Positions 52,485-64,000 of a stretch of 64,000 nucleotides of DNA are shown one piece after another. Both the position numbers and the translations under genes were made by a program. Numbering within the stretch: the stretch's first letter is position 1; the number at the start of each line of letters is the position of its first letter. Source of the DNA: Lunularia cruciata (Eukaryota; Streptophyta; Marchantiopsida; Lunulariales; Lunulariaceae); NCBI GenBank assembly GCA_948567375.1, contig OX419760.1, forward strand, positions 2,356,001 to 2,420,000. Direction: 5' to 3'. The notes below the pieces were generated by a model that saw only the letters and a program-made list of their open reading frames with translations, was not told the DNA's origin and ran no database searches.

Positions 52485-53601
52485 AATTAACATTTTACTA
52501 GTGAGAGGGTGGTTATAAATTTGAGGTTATGGAACTCATTTTTTATTATCAAAAGTGGGAGAGAAGGTGACAGTGGAAGAAGTGTAACTTTAGAAAGTTT
52601 GAGAGTAAGTGAGAGTGGGTAAGAGATGAAGAATTGAAGGTAGGGAGAGAGGAAAGATACTCCTTGTGACACTGGAAGGAAGGGAGGCGAGAGAAGGTGA
52701 AGGAAAGAGAACGTGAAAGAAAGGAGGAGAGATAAGATGAAGGAGAAGATTTTGAGAGATATGGCTATGTCTTGATATTAGAGATGGTGGAAGAAGATCA
52801 CATGGAAGAAACTCAAGAAGGACTATAGCTCAGGAATCTTATAAAACTGTGTGATCATAAAATTGTAGATCATATGATATACATGAGATGGTGTTTGCTT
52901 TAAAATCATCAAATTAGGTCAACAATGGAAGAAATTCAAGAAATTGACCTTGATGCTATGGGTTTGAAAATATGGATTGCTATTGAGTGCCCCTTGTAAG
53001 ATATTCCTCTAATTTGAGTATTTTTGAGTCAATTGTAAACTGAATTTACAATAGAAAATTGCCAAATTGATCAGATTGATTCACAAATTACCTCCACAAA
53101 GATAACATAGACCTAAACTTAACCCCACATGGTCTGCACAGCATATGAATTATGCATATGAGTCTTGGTTAGTGTGGTTTGTATGGGTTTTGATATCTCT
53201 CTTTTGATCTTTCACTTAGATTTCCAGATTTCTTTTAGGATTGCTATCTTCTTACTTGCTTACTATATGATTTGATATGATTGTGCTATCCAAGTTCTAT
53301 TATGTAATGTGAGCTGGTCTCACTCATGAAAAACCCTCAATGGCAATAAGATAGTGCACCATGGAGTAAGAAGTTCAAAGATCAAACTCCATCTCATTCT
53401 TCCAATCTAAAACTTCAAGGCACATCCAAGACTCAAGCTATTGTCTACTAGAGAACTCAATGAGAGACAAATAGTTGCAAATGAAGGGATGGTAAGTACC
53501 TCCTACCCCTAGTTTATATACTTGTAAAATAATTACACACAAAGTTACTAATTACTAGAGCAACTAGAGTTACTAAGCAAAAATTCATATAAAGTCTAAA
53601 G

Positions 53602-53603
<2 letters not shown>

Positions 53604-53655
<52 letters not shown>
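53604..53655. repeat. (TA)n microsatellite, about 52 bp
   Basis: An uninterrupted run of about 26 TA dinucleotides. It is likely to be length-variable. Confidence 0.95.
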
Positions 53656-53657
<2 letters not shown>

Positions 53658-54985
53658 GAATAATCTCATAAGCATATGGTCTTATCTTGATCCAATAACT
53701 AAGTCAAGGATTCCTTTACATGGGCTATCCTTGGACTATAGAAAAATTCAAACAAAAAAGGCTAATAGACCAAGAGTTCTCAATTCTTTCCTCAAAGCCA
53801 AACAACTAGAAATAATACAAAGTCAATACATTAGCATCAAAAATAGTGATGCTCACTCTTTCAACTTCCTCTTAAGTAAAGTCACTTTAATCTTAACAAT
53901 GACTAATTTTTGGTAATAATGATTAATATAAAAGCTTGGTTAAACTCCATATAAACAATATCTTCAACTACTTGCAATACTAAAATAAATAGTCCCATAG
54001 ACCATCATGCACCAATGGGTGTTTATAATATTGATTTTGGGAGTAGTCTACACTGGCATACTCACTCTAGCAAAGTTTGTGGAAGACCACTCACTTTTAG
54101 CACAAGCATTATTTGGGAGGTATTTTATTTGCCAAGGGAGAGACAAGAGGAGGACAACAATTCCTTAGAGTTTGATTGAGGATTGGTTCCAATTAGAGAT
54201 TGGATTACTATGAGATATTTGGTGAGATAGTGCACATATTTAGCATTTAGGCCATTTTTCTAAATGATTTTTTCTCTTCTCATCTTGGCTAGGAGACCAA
54301 AGGTGGTACATAGGAATATTATTTTGGTAATGAAGACTAAGATGGCCAAATCTACTTTGGAGGATTATGATTGGGCAGAGATAATGCTACAAGCTATTGA
54401 AGATAAGTTGGTTTTTTTACATGTGCAACTTCACCATCTAGATGGTTGTCATATCAAGGTGAAATTTCTAGGATAATTTCTCACCTATTTTTTCATGGAG
54501 AGGGGGTTCATTGGGAAGAGCAAGGTGGTATACAACAATGTGGGAGAAGAGTAAGAAGTCTTCTTGCAAGATGTAGTGGATGGAGATGATAAAGATAAGG
54601 AGCATGTAGAGGAAGATGAATGCGCACTTAATTTTAGCTTAGCCTAAAAAAATGTTTTGTTTTCTTGGCATTTACCAAACTTCTGTTTACTCATAATAAA
54701 ATATAATTTTTAGATGATTGTTGCTTTTGACTCAACATCTTGATGTTTTAATTCCTATGCTTGTTTTGTGCATAGGTTACCATCCCAAGGTTGATCATAT
54801 AGAGGATGTTGGTTGTGATAGTGGAGTAGTGAGTCCCTATATTTACCATGTAGAGGACCTTTTATAAGATGAAGTAGTAGAAGGAGAGTTACATACACTT
54901 CATAGAGTCATAATAGAGCATGAGAAGGAGCCACCATCCTTCTTGGGTGAAGAGAGTGAGGTAGGAGAGAGGGAGCACCTTCTTC

Positions 54986-55240
54986 TTGGGAGAGAGACTA
55001 GACTACTTAAGTGAGATGCATTTCAAGTCTAGAGAGAGTATTAAACTTGAGAGATTGGAGAAATTAGATAAGCTTATGATAGAGAGAGATTCCAAGATCA
55101 AGGAGACTACTATACTTGAGAGATTGGTAGAGTTAGATATGCTTGTGATAGAGAAGGAGATGCATTTCAAGACCAATGAGAGTACTTGATGTGAGAGATT
55201 GATGAAGCTAGATAGGCTTGTATCAAGAGTTGATTGTTGA
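54986..55240 (+). repeat. Tandem repeat (about 69-75 bp) in a coiled-coil-like frame
   Basis: A frame from 54986 encodes three similar units centred on ERLEKLDKLMIERD, ERLVELDMLVIEKE and, after a stop, ERLMKLDRLVSRVD. The leucine spacing suggests a coiled coil. EMHFK(S/T).EST-like spacers separate the units. I recognise no family. A stop after 67 codons and the AT-rich setting suggest a decayed gene or transposon gag-like region. Confidence 0.45.
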
Positions 55241-58200
55241 GGCACATCAAATTCACAAGTTATTTTACACACAAGAGTTTAGGCATTCTATGGAGACTTT
55301 CGAGAGGACCAAAGCTGAACGAGTGGAGACCTAGAGCAATCTAGACAAGGTGAGGATTGGACTAGAGGAAGCTTATGGTGCATATGGGAATGCAAGACAA
55401 TTAGTACAAAAGGTCACTTGGGTGTCTCATACTAGTGGAATAGAGGTTAGGAGATACCCTATAGGTTTGCAATGCATATGGAGATTTAGACTGAAAGTTT
55501 ACAGAGGGTCACTTTGGAGTCTTAAACTAGTGGGATAGAGATGCACTCTTAGGAGACTCCACATGTTGGTATAAAGACTCATACTTAAGCTACATAAACA
55601 AGGCTCACTTAGATAGGAGTGCAAGAGATTCAAACTCAAGCAATAAAAATGAGTTTGACCCCAATTGGAAGACTTAAGGAGGATCTGAATGTGTGGATAG
55701 GTGATATGGATCTTATTCCATGGAGACCATGTGTTCCAAATGATCTGCCATCCCTACTTTGTTTCAATGGCACTATTGAGGAGTTTGGGTGGCTTCAAGA
55801 GAAAAGATGGCTTCCAGAGATGAGGTTTCTAGGCTTAGAGATTTGGGAGAGAGGATGAACATATTGAGAGAGACTTCATTCCTTGTATGATGTATGTTGG
55901 AGATTCAAGGATGAACATTCTAATTTTGATATTGTTGTCTAGCCAATATTAGGTGGGCTAGATATCCTCTTTTTTGTAGTACGGGACAACAATGGGGCAT
56001 GGATAGAGCTTATATAGAGCAAGTTGTACTATCTGATATATCCCCTAGCCTAAAGTTAGTGAGTTTGTGGAGTATTGTGGAGGTTTAGTTGTTAGGAATA
56101 TTCTTAACAACCCTAAAAAATTGTTCAAGATAGGATAAGAATGCATCTCAAGGTTGTTCTTTTTACACTTTTAATTCTGAAGCTCAATCCATTTGATGAA
56201 GTATAGGGATGAGTTATCTACACCTATTTTTAGTAAACATCCTCTATCATACACCATATATGTTTCAGGAATCTTGGTAGTCACCACCCGCTTGGAATCC
56301 AACTTCTAACCAAGATATGCATTTCTAAGCAATGAAACTCTTAGAGAGTTTATTACCAGAAGGGAGACTTTGATTATCCTTTGTTGTGCTCAAAAAGGTC
56401 TAGGTTAGGCTTACAATGACTTGAGACCAATACACTTGTACCAAATAATCTGAACATGCACACAAACTCCCTTCAACACATATACACTTAATTAAAGAAT
56501 CCATCTTTACTTTGGTCCTCTAGCTCTTACACTCTTGACCTTCCCTAATCAGCTCAGATCATCTAATAGACACTAGTCAAAAAAACCCACACATCTCCTT
56601 TGGTTCAAAGATACCTCATACAATGTTACCAAATGTGAGGACTTCCTCCAATTCTATGTTGCGCTCATTATCCCATCCACATGATCCTCATATCAATCGA
56701 AGACCTTGGCCCAAAATATAGACCAAACTACTATCTACTCTCCTTCTCTCTCAATTCCAAGATTGTGTTACTAGGTTGAGTTTTGGTTGGGGACCAATTT
56801 TTTTGCTAAACCCAAAGCACGCTATAGCAACCCAATCAGCCTCTTTTGGTAAAAATTTCTTTTCTTTTCTTTCTTTCTTTGTTGTATAATAGTATTTTGT
56901 GAAGATTAGTGTTAGGAAATAGGATTCAAAGGTTTTATATTTTTCAAACAAGGAAAACCAAAGCAACAAAGGAAGAACAAGTATGAAGACATTGGGCTCA
57001 ACACATTTTTACCCAAGGGTAGAATGATGACTTCTATCACAATCCCAATCATGGTCAAGGATCATGGATGAATGGAATCACCGGGTTGGGACTTTTTTCA
57101 AGAGGAAGGATGTCTTGATACCCTTGGTTTGGTACACCATTGGCCATGAACACCCATAGTCCCAATCCCATTGGTTGTGTTCAACCTTCATTTATGTCAC
57201 ACCTTTGACTATGATCTTTCTTGGCCATGTAAGTAGGCAACCAAAAGGATTGTTATCCACATCAATAGATACACATGTGAAGGAGTGCCACTTGTAACAA
57301 AGAACTGATTTTGGTAACCATTCATCTTCTTGGCAATTTTCACATGTGGGAAAATGAAGTGCTACCATAATTACCTACCAAATTGTTCAGTCATCAACAA
57401 TGTGATATAAATTCAGGAAGTAAATCAAGAGTAAGGATCAATTATTGCAAACTCAATTTTTCATCAATTTTGAGGAAATCTCACTTTGTCAATATCCATT
57501 CCCAAATTAGGAGAGCAATTGAGTGGGTGGATGATTGGGAACTAAGTGCAGAGAAGTGACAAGCAAACAAGAGTCACTTTTGTTGTGAAGAATTGAGAGC
57601 AACGTTTCACAAAGAAGCAAAAATCTATGCCCAAAGTGACCTTGAGGTCACCACAAGTGGAGAAAAGGGGAACTTATTGTTGAGTTGAGTATGCAAAAAA
57701 CTAAGTGATTGTAGTTTTTGATGTAGAATTGGGAGCTTACACATCTCCAAATAATTTAGGAGATTTGAGAGAGGAGGACCGCAAACACCTTTGACCTATG
57801 AGGAAATGTGTCCACTTGGAAGGTGACACACTGGTAGACAATTCTTTGGGATGCAATTCCACTCCAAGCGCCATGTACCTAGACCAACATTAGCCCAAGC
57901 CAAGTGAGGAGATGACAAACAGGTTTCTAGTCTTGTTCAAAAACAAGAAGACAAACAATGTTTGGGAAGATGAAAGGCTATAACAATCCAACAAGGCTCA
58001 TTGTGGCAACATCAATCATGAAGCTAATTTGATCAACATGAACAACATATATTAATAACTGCCATGCCATATTCTTTTAGTTGTTGCATAAAGGATATCT
58101 TGCAGATTGGACAAGGATGTTCCACCAATGGGTCAAGGAGTTGGCTAAGACTTTGCAGATGAGTCGGAGTTCCACCTTGTTCTCTCCATTCATGTTTCAT

Positions 58201-61200
58201 CTCTACATGGAGATGAAATTATTGATGAGAGAGGAGAAGAGGATATTCTTTGTCCACCACTTCCCAATGGATTATCATCAATCATAACCCAATATCTCTT
58301 TTGTTTTGACTTTTGAGGTAGGAACTCATCTTTTGTCCTTGTGGCTATTGCTAATAGAGTAACTCCTTCACCTTCATGAATCCTTGGAGCATCTTCATGA
58401 ATTATTGGAACATACTTTGAATTAGCTCAACTCTACTCTTCAAAACCATGAAAATAGTCATCTTGTTGCCCTTGAGTACTTGATATAGTAAAAGTAAATG
58501 GAATTGAATCCTCTACAAATTCTTCCTCCTTGCTGGATTGAAGTTTCCTCTATTATCTCCATCAGGCCCTATCTCATCCAAGATATGAACCTTGTCATCC
58601 ATACTAATATTGAGGAGTGCAAGGAGAGATATATTTGCTCTTCCTCTAAATATTAAATCTACTTTTTCAAAGTAAGGACATAGATGATTTAATTGATTAT
58701 CTATTGTTCTACATCCTTGTTTATGGTCTTTGTTTATAAGACTTTTCCCTATAAAAACTATTCTTCCATTCTCTTGCATCCTTATAAGATTTCATATAAG
58801 ATGCATAGTTTTTGTATAGTTTGTCTCTTGTTATTGAGGGAGAAGTCTCTCCCATACCACACAAGATAAGTGGCTATGTAACTAAAATTTGTTACCTTCT
58901 TACCCAATTTTTTACAATTGACACCATGAATTTGATTGAAATGCTTTGGATCTTCCAAGTAATCTAATAATTATGCATAATGATGAATCATTTTGAACCT
59001 ATATTCCTTGCACTTTATGTTGTTGCTTGCATTAGGTACCATTGACACAATTCCCAAAATCTCTTGGAATCTTGGGGATGAAATTGGAAATGGACTCCCC
59101 ATAAGGACAAATAAAAGGAGAGAAGGAATGAGGAAGTGAAATAGAACCTTCTTCCATAGAAGTGATATTTGGAGCTATAATTGGAGAATGAAGATCCTCC
59201 ATAATTTCATGAGTTTGTAATTCTTAGAGTTGGTAGCACTCTGCCTTTGTTTGGCACACAAGAGATTAGGTTTGGTAGTTGTTAATTTCAACAAAGGAAT
59301 TAAACTCTCATCTGAATCACTTTTACTCTCGTCCAACATAGGAATATCATCAAATTGTTTTGAAATTGAACAAATTGACTAGAACGGAAGGGAGAATTTT
59401 CAAATTTTTGTTCTTCTTGTTTCTCATTTCTGTATGGGTTATTTTTCTTCATATCCATGGTGGCACTTCTTGAATTTGTTTACCATGACAATCTCTCTTC
59501 TTTGTATGCGTGGCACCTTTTGTATAGTTATTTCCTTGACAATTTGTACTCTTATTACCTGATCTTATTGTAGTAACTTCCACATGTATTGATTGATTCT
59601 ACTAATGCATTGAATGATTCCACTTGTTAAAAATTACGTAGAAGTGCTTTGTTTTCAGAAGAATTTTTTTATGAGTACTTACAAATTTCTTTATGGATGT
59701 CGGTCCATTGTCCATAAAAATTTATTAATTCCTAATTTGATACCCTATTATGATAGTAAGGAAGGATAAGAAATGGGTAGGATAAGAAGTGGTACTACAT
59801 CTATGGTTCTAGATAAAGTGTAGGGAATTCAGATAGATTGCACTATATGTGCCCTGGTGTTAACACCTAGAGCACACCTTCACTATATAATATAATAGGA
59901 CAAAAATGAAAATAATAGTACAACAAAAAAAAATCATAAAGATTTTGATGTAGTTAAGCATACCTCTGATTATGAATAAATAAGTAAGATAGTAAAAAAT
60001 TATTATGAACAAGAATGTATTTAAGACTTGCAAGAAATAATAAAGTATATCTTATAAATGAAATGGAATAAAGCAAGCAAAAAATCAATCATTTATTGAA
60101 TAAGAACAACTCAAGAGTTTGTATTTGAAAAAAAAATTATAGCAAGCACGGAAACCAAAAGGCTATGAGAAAATATGGCTTAAGCTTGAAGCTTAGAATA
60201 AGATACCTTTATAATCTAAGGAAATTGGATTTTTGTAGTGGAAGATAATGCATACGAAAGAAAGAGATCACTAGATGGACTTCCAAGAACTCTAACTTTC
60301 TCATTGTAATTGAAAGTTTCTCATGCAAAATGGGCTTCAAGACCTCTTAAAGTATAAGACTAATGTGCAACCCAAAAAAAAATTTCATCCCTTATAGAAA
60401 AATGAAAAATATGTTTACTTTTTTATCTTAAGGATTGCATTTTATATTTTTGAGTGATAAAATATAAGATTAAAATTTCTAACTAAAATTTTAAACTCTT
60501 AAACTATTGAACATAATGTAGATAAACTTATGTTGGTTCAAAGTTGTTAATGCTTAATTAACTACTTTGAGCCAACTTGTTATTTCAAAATTTGAAATTG
60601 GAAGTTTAGAATCCATGAACCTCAATAAACACAAACTCAGACATTTTCTGTGATTTTAAAATCTTATTGTTCAAAAAATAATTGAAATTTTTTACAACAT
60701 CATTTTTTACAACATTAATTCTATTTTGTTTTGTGTTCTTTGTTTAACAAGGGATCAATTTTCTTCTTTGATCATACTTTGGCAAATTTTTTATGGCATT
60801 AAGTCAACTCTACTGTGCAATCATCTACCACCACTAAAGATTTTACACAATTTGTATTTGCCAAGAGCACTTTCCAAGTAGATCATTTGGATGAGGCCTT
60901 GTTTGCCATAATTTCCTTCCCTTTCTCAAAGAAAAGGAGCAATGGCTTCCCATCAATTCTCTTCCTTCCACTTTTAAATGATACTAATATATTGAGCTCT
61001 TAAGAGAATAGAGTTAAAACTTTATTCACCTTCAAGTTAGCCTAGAGAGCTTTGGTCTTGGAAATGTCAAGCTTGGCATTCATGAGCAGTCTAGTTCTAA
61101 TTTCTAAGAGGCTTGACAATTTAAGTTTTTGAGCTAACAAATTTTTAGATCTTGTATGCTTGACACCTTAGTTTAGACCTATTGCTTATGCTCATCTACT

Positions 61201-62020
61201 TCCTCATTTTGGAAATACACAAAGAGCTTATAATTAGATGTTATGTACCTAGAGCTCTTATTTGGCAAGTACAATCCCACCCACACTCTTACTTCCTCTT
61301 AACATATATATATATATATATATATGTTTTGTGCATCACATCTGCTCTACTTTACTCCCACAACTGTCAAGGGAGTGATGCAACTTTTAGATCACTATTC
61401 TTATAAGCATAGGAGGTGTGATCTCACCCAAAAAAATGATCATAATGCCATTAGCTTTTTACTAGGAAATCATGCTTTAATGCCCTTTTTATTGATAAGT
61501 AGATTCCTAAAAAAAGATCATGTCTTTCTAATAGAATCTATTAGGATAATAGAATCTAGGATCTATTGTTTATCATAATATGCATGGCACTCTCTAAATT
61601 CAAAGATTTCTTATCTTTAAGCTATAGGAATATTCAAGTAGATCTTAGAAAGAATGCATATTCTCACTCTTATCAACATCCTCATTAGTTTGTGATAGGG
61701 CTAAGATTCTTCTTTTAGTGGTAGAGGTTCAAAGATTAGCTCTAAGCTTCTCTTTCAAGGTTTTCTATTCTTCATTTGAGTAGGTCACAACAACTTTTGG
61801 TCTAACAACATGCTCACTAATACTTTGGTAAGGTTAGTATTTCCTCTTGTGGAATTAGGTCTTGTGGAGGGTGGTTTTATGCTTTGGCTTTGATTAAGAA
61901 GTTGATATATGGCACTCTGTTTTATATATCCAATATTTCTAGGTGTATTAGATATTGTGTTTGTAGATTTCTAGATGATACATAGAGCATACATATCTTA
62001 TGATGTGTTTTGGTTCAAGA
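55241..62020. other. AT-rich intergenic DNA with undefined coding relics
   Basis: No intact gene. Frames such as 55619-55858 (+) and 58513-58779 (-) are open for about 80 codons but match nothing I know. The latter continues on the minus strand with broken frames to about 59030 and may be a transposon ORF. A (TA)n tract lies at 61303-61326. Nothing else is supportable. Confidence 0.4.
61303..61326. repeat. (TA)n microsatellite, about 24 bp
   Basis: A short uninterrupted AT dinucleotide run in AT-rich DNA. Confidence 0.9.
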
Positions 62021-62026
62021 GCACAA

Positions 62027-62345
62027 TAAATTCAATGGAAATACAATAGTCTAGATTGTATAGTCCACAGATCTTAGGTAAAAATCAAGAGTACACTAAA
62101 TTCAATATACCATTGGAAATACAAGAATGTAGATCTTATGAACAACATGGTCTTAGGTACAGATGGAGCTATAGTTAGACTTGCTTGATCTATTTCTTAG
62201 GAGTGGAAGGTAAACATAATAAATTCAATGTACCGTTAGAAAAACAATAATATAGATCTTATGATTCACATGGTCTTAGTTAGAGATTGAGTGGTAGTTA
62301 GACTTGCTTGATCTACATCCTAGGAGGGTAAAGGTAAACATAGTA
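62027..62345. repeat. Imperfect tandem repeat, three units of about 70-125 bp
   Basis: Units start at about 62027 (partial), 62096 and 62218 with AAATTCAAT(A/G)(T/G)... and share ATAGATCTTATGA, ACATGGTCTTAG, GTTAGACTTGCTTGATCTA and GGTAAACATA. The last two units are the most similar. Confidence 0.75.
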
Positions 62346-62853
62346 ACTTTCTTTGATAGGAGAAACATAATGTTGATTCTGATACCTGATGCTTGTTTTG
62401 CTCATTGCAAACTCCTAATGAGCAAAATCTTTGACATGAGCAACCATACATGTAGAAAAATTGGTAAGCATTGCTATTAAGGGCAAGAAGGACCATTGTA
62501 TACTACAATTAGATTCTTATGCTTGTTTTATACTTAATAATGGAAATTGAATAAGCATTTTTACCAAAATTTTATTAGTCTTTTTGAAAGGCAATATAAG
62601 GATCTTTGTAGAAGAGAAGAATTATGGTACTTGATCTACTACATTCCCTTTGAGAGTAACAAAGAAAGAAAGTCATCATCACATTCCACACATTAGGGGG
62701 TTTCAAAATTGTGATTTTTGCTTCTATAGAAATCCCATAAATTATTGGTAAAATTACCAAAATATCCCTCTAAAGTGTGGATATTACAAAAATACCTCTT
62801 AATTTCAGGAGTGCCACAAATAACCCTACTTCATACCCACTTGGTACATTGTT

Positions 62854-62956
62854 GTGCGTATATACATCGCTACACAACATACATTGCTGTCAACATCATA
62901 CACTATAGAAGCACAACTCACACATAAGTCATACATAGACTCTAAAGTGCCACAAT
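62854..62956 (-). repeat. Direct repeat copy 1 (103 bp), LTR-like start
   Basis: 103 bp ending (+ strand) AAAGTGCCACAAT. It differs from 63412-63514 at about four positions. On the minus strand it begins TTGTGGCACTTTAGAG, the same start as the LTR-like segment beside the purine tract. Confidence 0.85.
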
Positions 62957-63514
62957 AATCAGATTGCTTACCACTCTCAACTCAACTCAACTCAGATCAG
63001 TACTTGATCTGTCACTCTATAAACTGCCAACAAATGGGCACTGATTATAGTCAAGCCACACCCACTCAAGCATAGAGAATCCAGGTGATGCTCGCCGGCC
63101 TTTGTCCACCATAGCCAGGAACTCGAAGGCTCAACATCAGAGAAGTGAGCTCTCTGGAGCTCACTTTGAAACTATACATCCCTGGACTCGAGCTAGCACT
63201 GGAACCCTAACGGTCCTACTGACGGCACACTCAACGGTGCAAACGGTGCAAAGTGACGGTGGGCTCCACCGTGAAGTCAGTACCCCAAACACCAAATCAG
63301 ACTGTGGGAAAGTAGTCCTTGAGAAACTACTAGAATAACTCTAACTACTATCACTGGAACTCCAGTGTCCAAGCAGCTAGATGCGGAACTAAAAATGGTG
63401 TGATAGCTGTCGTGGGTATATACTTCGCTACACAACATACATCACTGTCAACATCATACACTATAGAAGCACAACTCACACATAAGTCATACATAGACTC
63501 TAAAGTGCCACAAT
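62957..63514 (-). mobile_element. Probable 3' LTR of a minus-strand retroelement
   Basis: On the minus strand a purine tract (AACTAGGGGGGCGA, about 63528 down to 63514) is followed by TTGTGGCACTTTAGAG and then about 560 bp with no ORF. A TTTATAGAGTGA motif lies near its far end (about 63010-63025), as an LTR promoter would. The far end then meets a second copy of the first 103 bp, so this could be an LTR with an internal or end-to-end duplication. The upstream partner LTR is outside the window. Confidence 0.5.
63412..63514 (-). repeat. Direct repeat copy 2 (103 bp) at the LTR-like start
   Basis: Partner of 62854-62956, 558 bp away in the same direction and about 96% identical by eye. It directly adjoins the purine tract. 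Confidence 0.85.
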
Positions 63515-63681
63515 CGCCCCCCTAGTTGGCGGTTAGGTTCCTCTAACTCTAGATAGCCATCTACTCTAAGTATATGGTATACCCTCTAATGGGCAAAGAT
63601 CAGGAGGCCGGGTGCTATGGAGCCCCATTGTTAGTCGCTTGTCTGCAATCTATACCATACAAAGAATGAACTAGCTATAGG

Positions 63682-64000
63682 TCAAGTACATCTAGGACAT
63701 AACCACTGTCCTTGAGGAACCACCGTGAGGGGAGGAGTCATACATGCCATATGCCATCCTCTCGAACAGCTATCACACACCAACATAGTGGCAGCTCCAC
63801 CAAAAGAGCCACATAACATACACCTCAAGCCTGCACGTACAAGTGCCAAGCTTGGGTCCATAGTACCATCAATGTTTGGGAGGTGGCATGGCGCACAATT
63901 GCGCACATGATCCTTCCAAACAACACCATCACGTCCTTCTAACACAAGGACTCCAGATGGCAAAACCTCATGCACTCTCAAGATAGTGCAGCCTATAGAA
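63682..64000 (-). CDS. C-terminal part of a retroelement-like ORF ending in a PHD finger (5' end beyond window)
   Basis: The minus-strand frame is open from the right edge, so the N-terminus is missing, and it ends at a stop near 63682. It begins SIGCTILRVHEVLPSGVLVL, continues GRDGVVWKDHVRNCAPCHLP, and ends in a PHD finger. The PHD's eight metal ligands are visible: CMLC, then CDSC, then GWHMAC with His and Cys, then WLCPRC. The aromatic WH pair is in place. PHD fingers bind histone H3 tails in chromatin proteins. The stretch before the finger resembles the region after integrase in some retroelement polyproteins, and a purine tract and LTR-like repeat follow within 170 bp, so I read it as the 3' end of an LTR retrotransposon pol gene rather than a host gene. 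It could instead be a fragment of a host chromatin protein. Confidence 0.65.
   Translation of the reverse strand, partial: SIGCTILRVHEVLPSGVLVLEGRDGVVWKDHVRNCAPCHLPNIDGTMDPSLALVRAGLRCMLCGSFGGAATMLVCDSCSRGWHMACMTPPLTVVPQGQWLCPRCT

Larger units (their letters stand above)
51827..54980. other. AT-rich intergenic DNA, no gene recognised
   Basis: Only short frames without recognisable domains. Structures seen: a 33-bp tandem duplication at 52420-52484, a purine-rich stretch at about 52540-52800 (GAGAGAAGGTGA-like), and a long (TA)n tract. Confidence 0.45.

Noticed and set aside
58513..59030. Minus-strand frame as a Myb/SANT-like transposon ORF1
   Set aside because: Parts of the broken frame are vaguely reminiscent of such proteins, but I could not identify a conserved motif, so no family is claimed.
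63682..63981. PHD ORF as a complete 99-residue gene
   Set aside because: The apparent start is a TTG codon and the frame stays open to the window edge, so it is the C-terminal part of a longer ORF.
1..64000. tRNA, rRNA or organellar genes
   Set aside because: No conserved tRNA arms with CCA-proximal pairing, rRNA blocks or organelle gene sequences were recognised on reading, though a tRNA scan was not possible.

Overview
The window looks like nuclear DNA of a land plant, and I would guess a seed-free one (fern, lycophyte or bryophyte), though the species cannot be named from the sequence. The grounds are a single intron-rich gene matching plant spatacsin exon by exon, spliceosomal introns with standard GT...AG ends, plant-type LTR retrotransposon remnants (a chromodomain Ty3/gypsy element, solo LTRs), a PIF/Harbinger transposase relic and long AT-rich intergenic DNA. 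I see no bacterial operon, CRISPR array, rRNA or tRNA.

Layout. 1-1.87 kb: the decayed 3' end of a chromovirus-type Ty3/gypsy element (integrase zinc finger and core, chromodomain, then a 3' LTR whose U3 carries heat-shock-element-like repeats). 1.87-5.16 kb: upstream DNA with no recognisable gene. 5.163-49.435 kb, + strand: one gene of about 44 kb encoding a spatacsin (SPG11-type) protein. I could place 24 coding exons whose phases all join, giving 10,509 nt, or 3,502 codons plus stop. Twenty of its 23 introns are ordinary (about 100-670 bp). Introns 4, 10 and 17 are giant (8.2, 7.8 and 12.6 kb). 49.44-64 kb: AT-rich intergenic DNA with a poly(A) signal, a deleted PIF/Harbinger transposase, microsatellites and tandem repeats. 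At the right edge, on the minus strand, lies the 3' part of a retroelement-like ORF ending in a PHD finger, followed by a purine tract and an LTR-like repeat.

The three giant introns are built almost wholly from one interspersed repeat family, always in the orientation of the host gene and strongly pyrimidine-rich on the + strand. A complete unit of about 1.4 kb (for example about 33.89-35.25 kb) runs in a fixed order: leader, a splice-acceptor/11-nt/splice-donor cassette, a conserved block of about 230 bp (GCCTTGGCACTCATGAG ... CACTGATGAAG), a middle part, and a 3' end with a short hairpin (CCGTTC-NNN-GAACGG). I counted about 39 copies of the hairpin end and about 19 of the conserved block. 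Two reverse-transcriptase fragments (22.6 and 37.2 kb; GIPMG and YVDD motifs) are fused directly to these repeats and may be relics of the element that spread them. Four solo LTRs of two related subfamilies also sit in introns 10 and 17. Two of them form an inverted pair, one carrying a piece of the other's flanking DNA, which records a local copying event.

The likely function of the one intact gene is inferred from its family: animal spatacsin acts with spastizin and the AP-5 complex in endolysosomal sorting and lysosome reformation, while the plant protein is poorly characterised. The most unusual features are the gene-wide invasion by one directional repeat family that carries its own splice-site cassette, the LTR pair, the PHD finger in a retroelement-like ORF, and the heat-shock-like repeats in the gypsy LTR.
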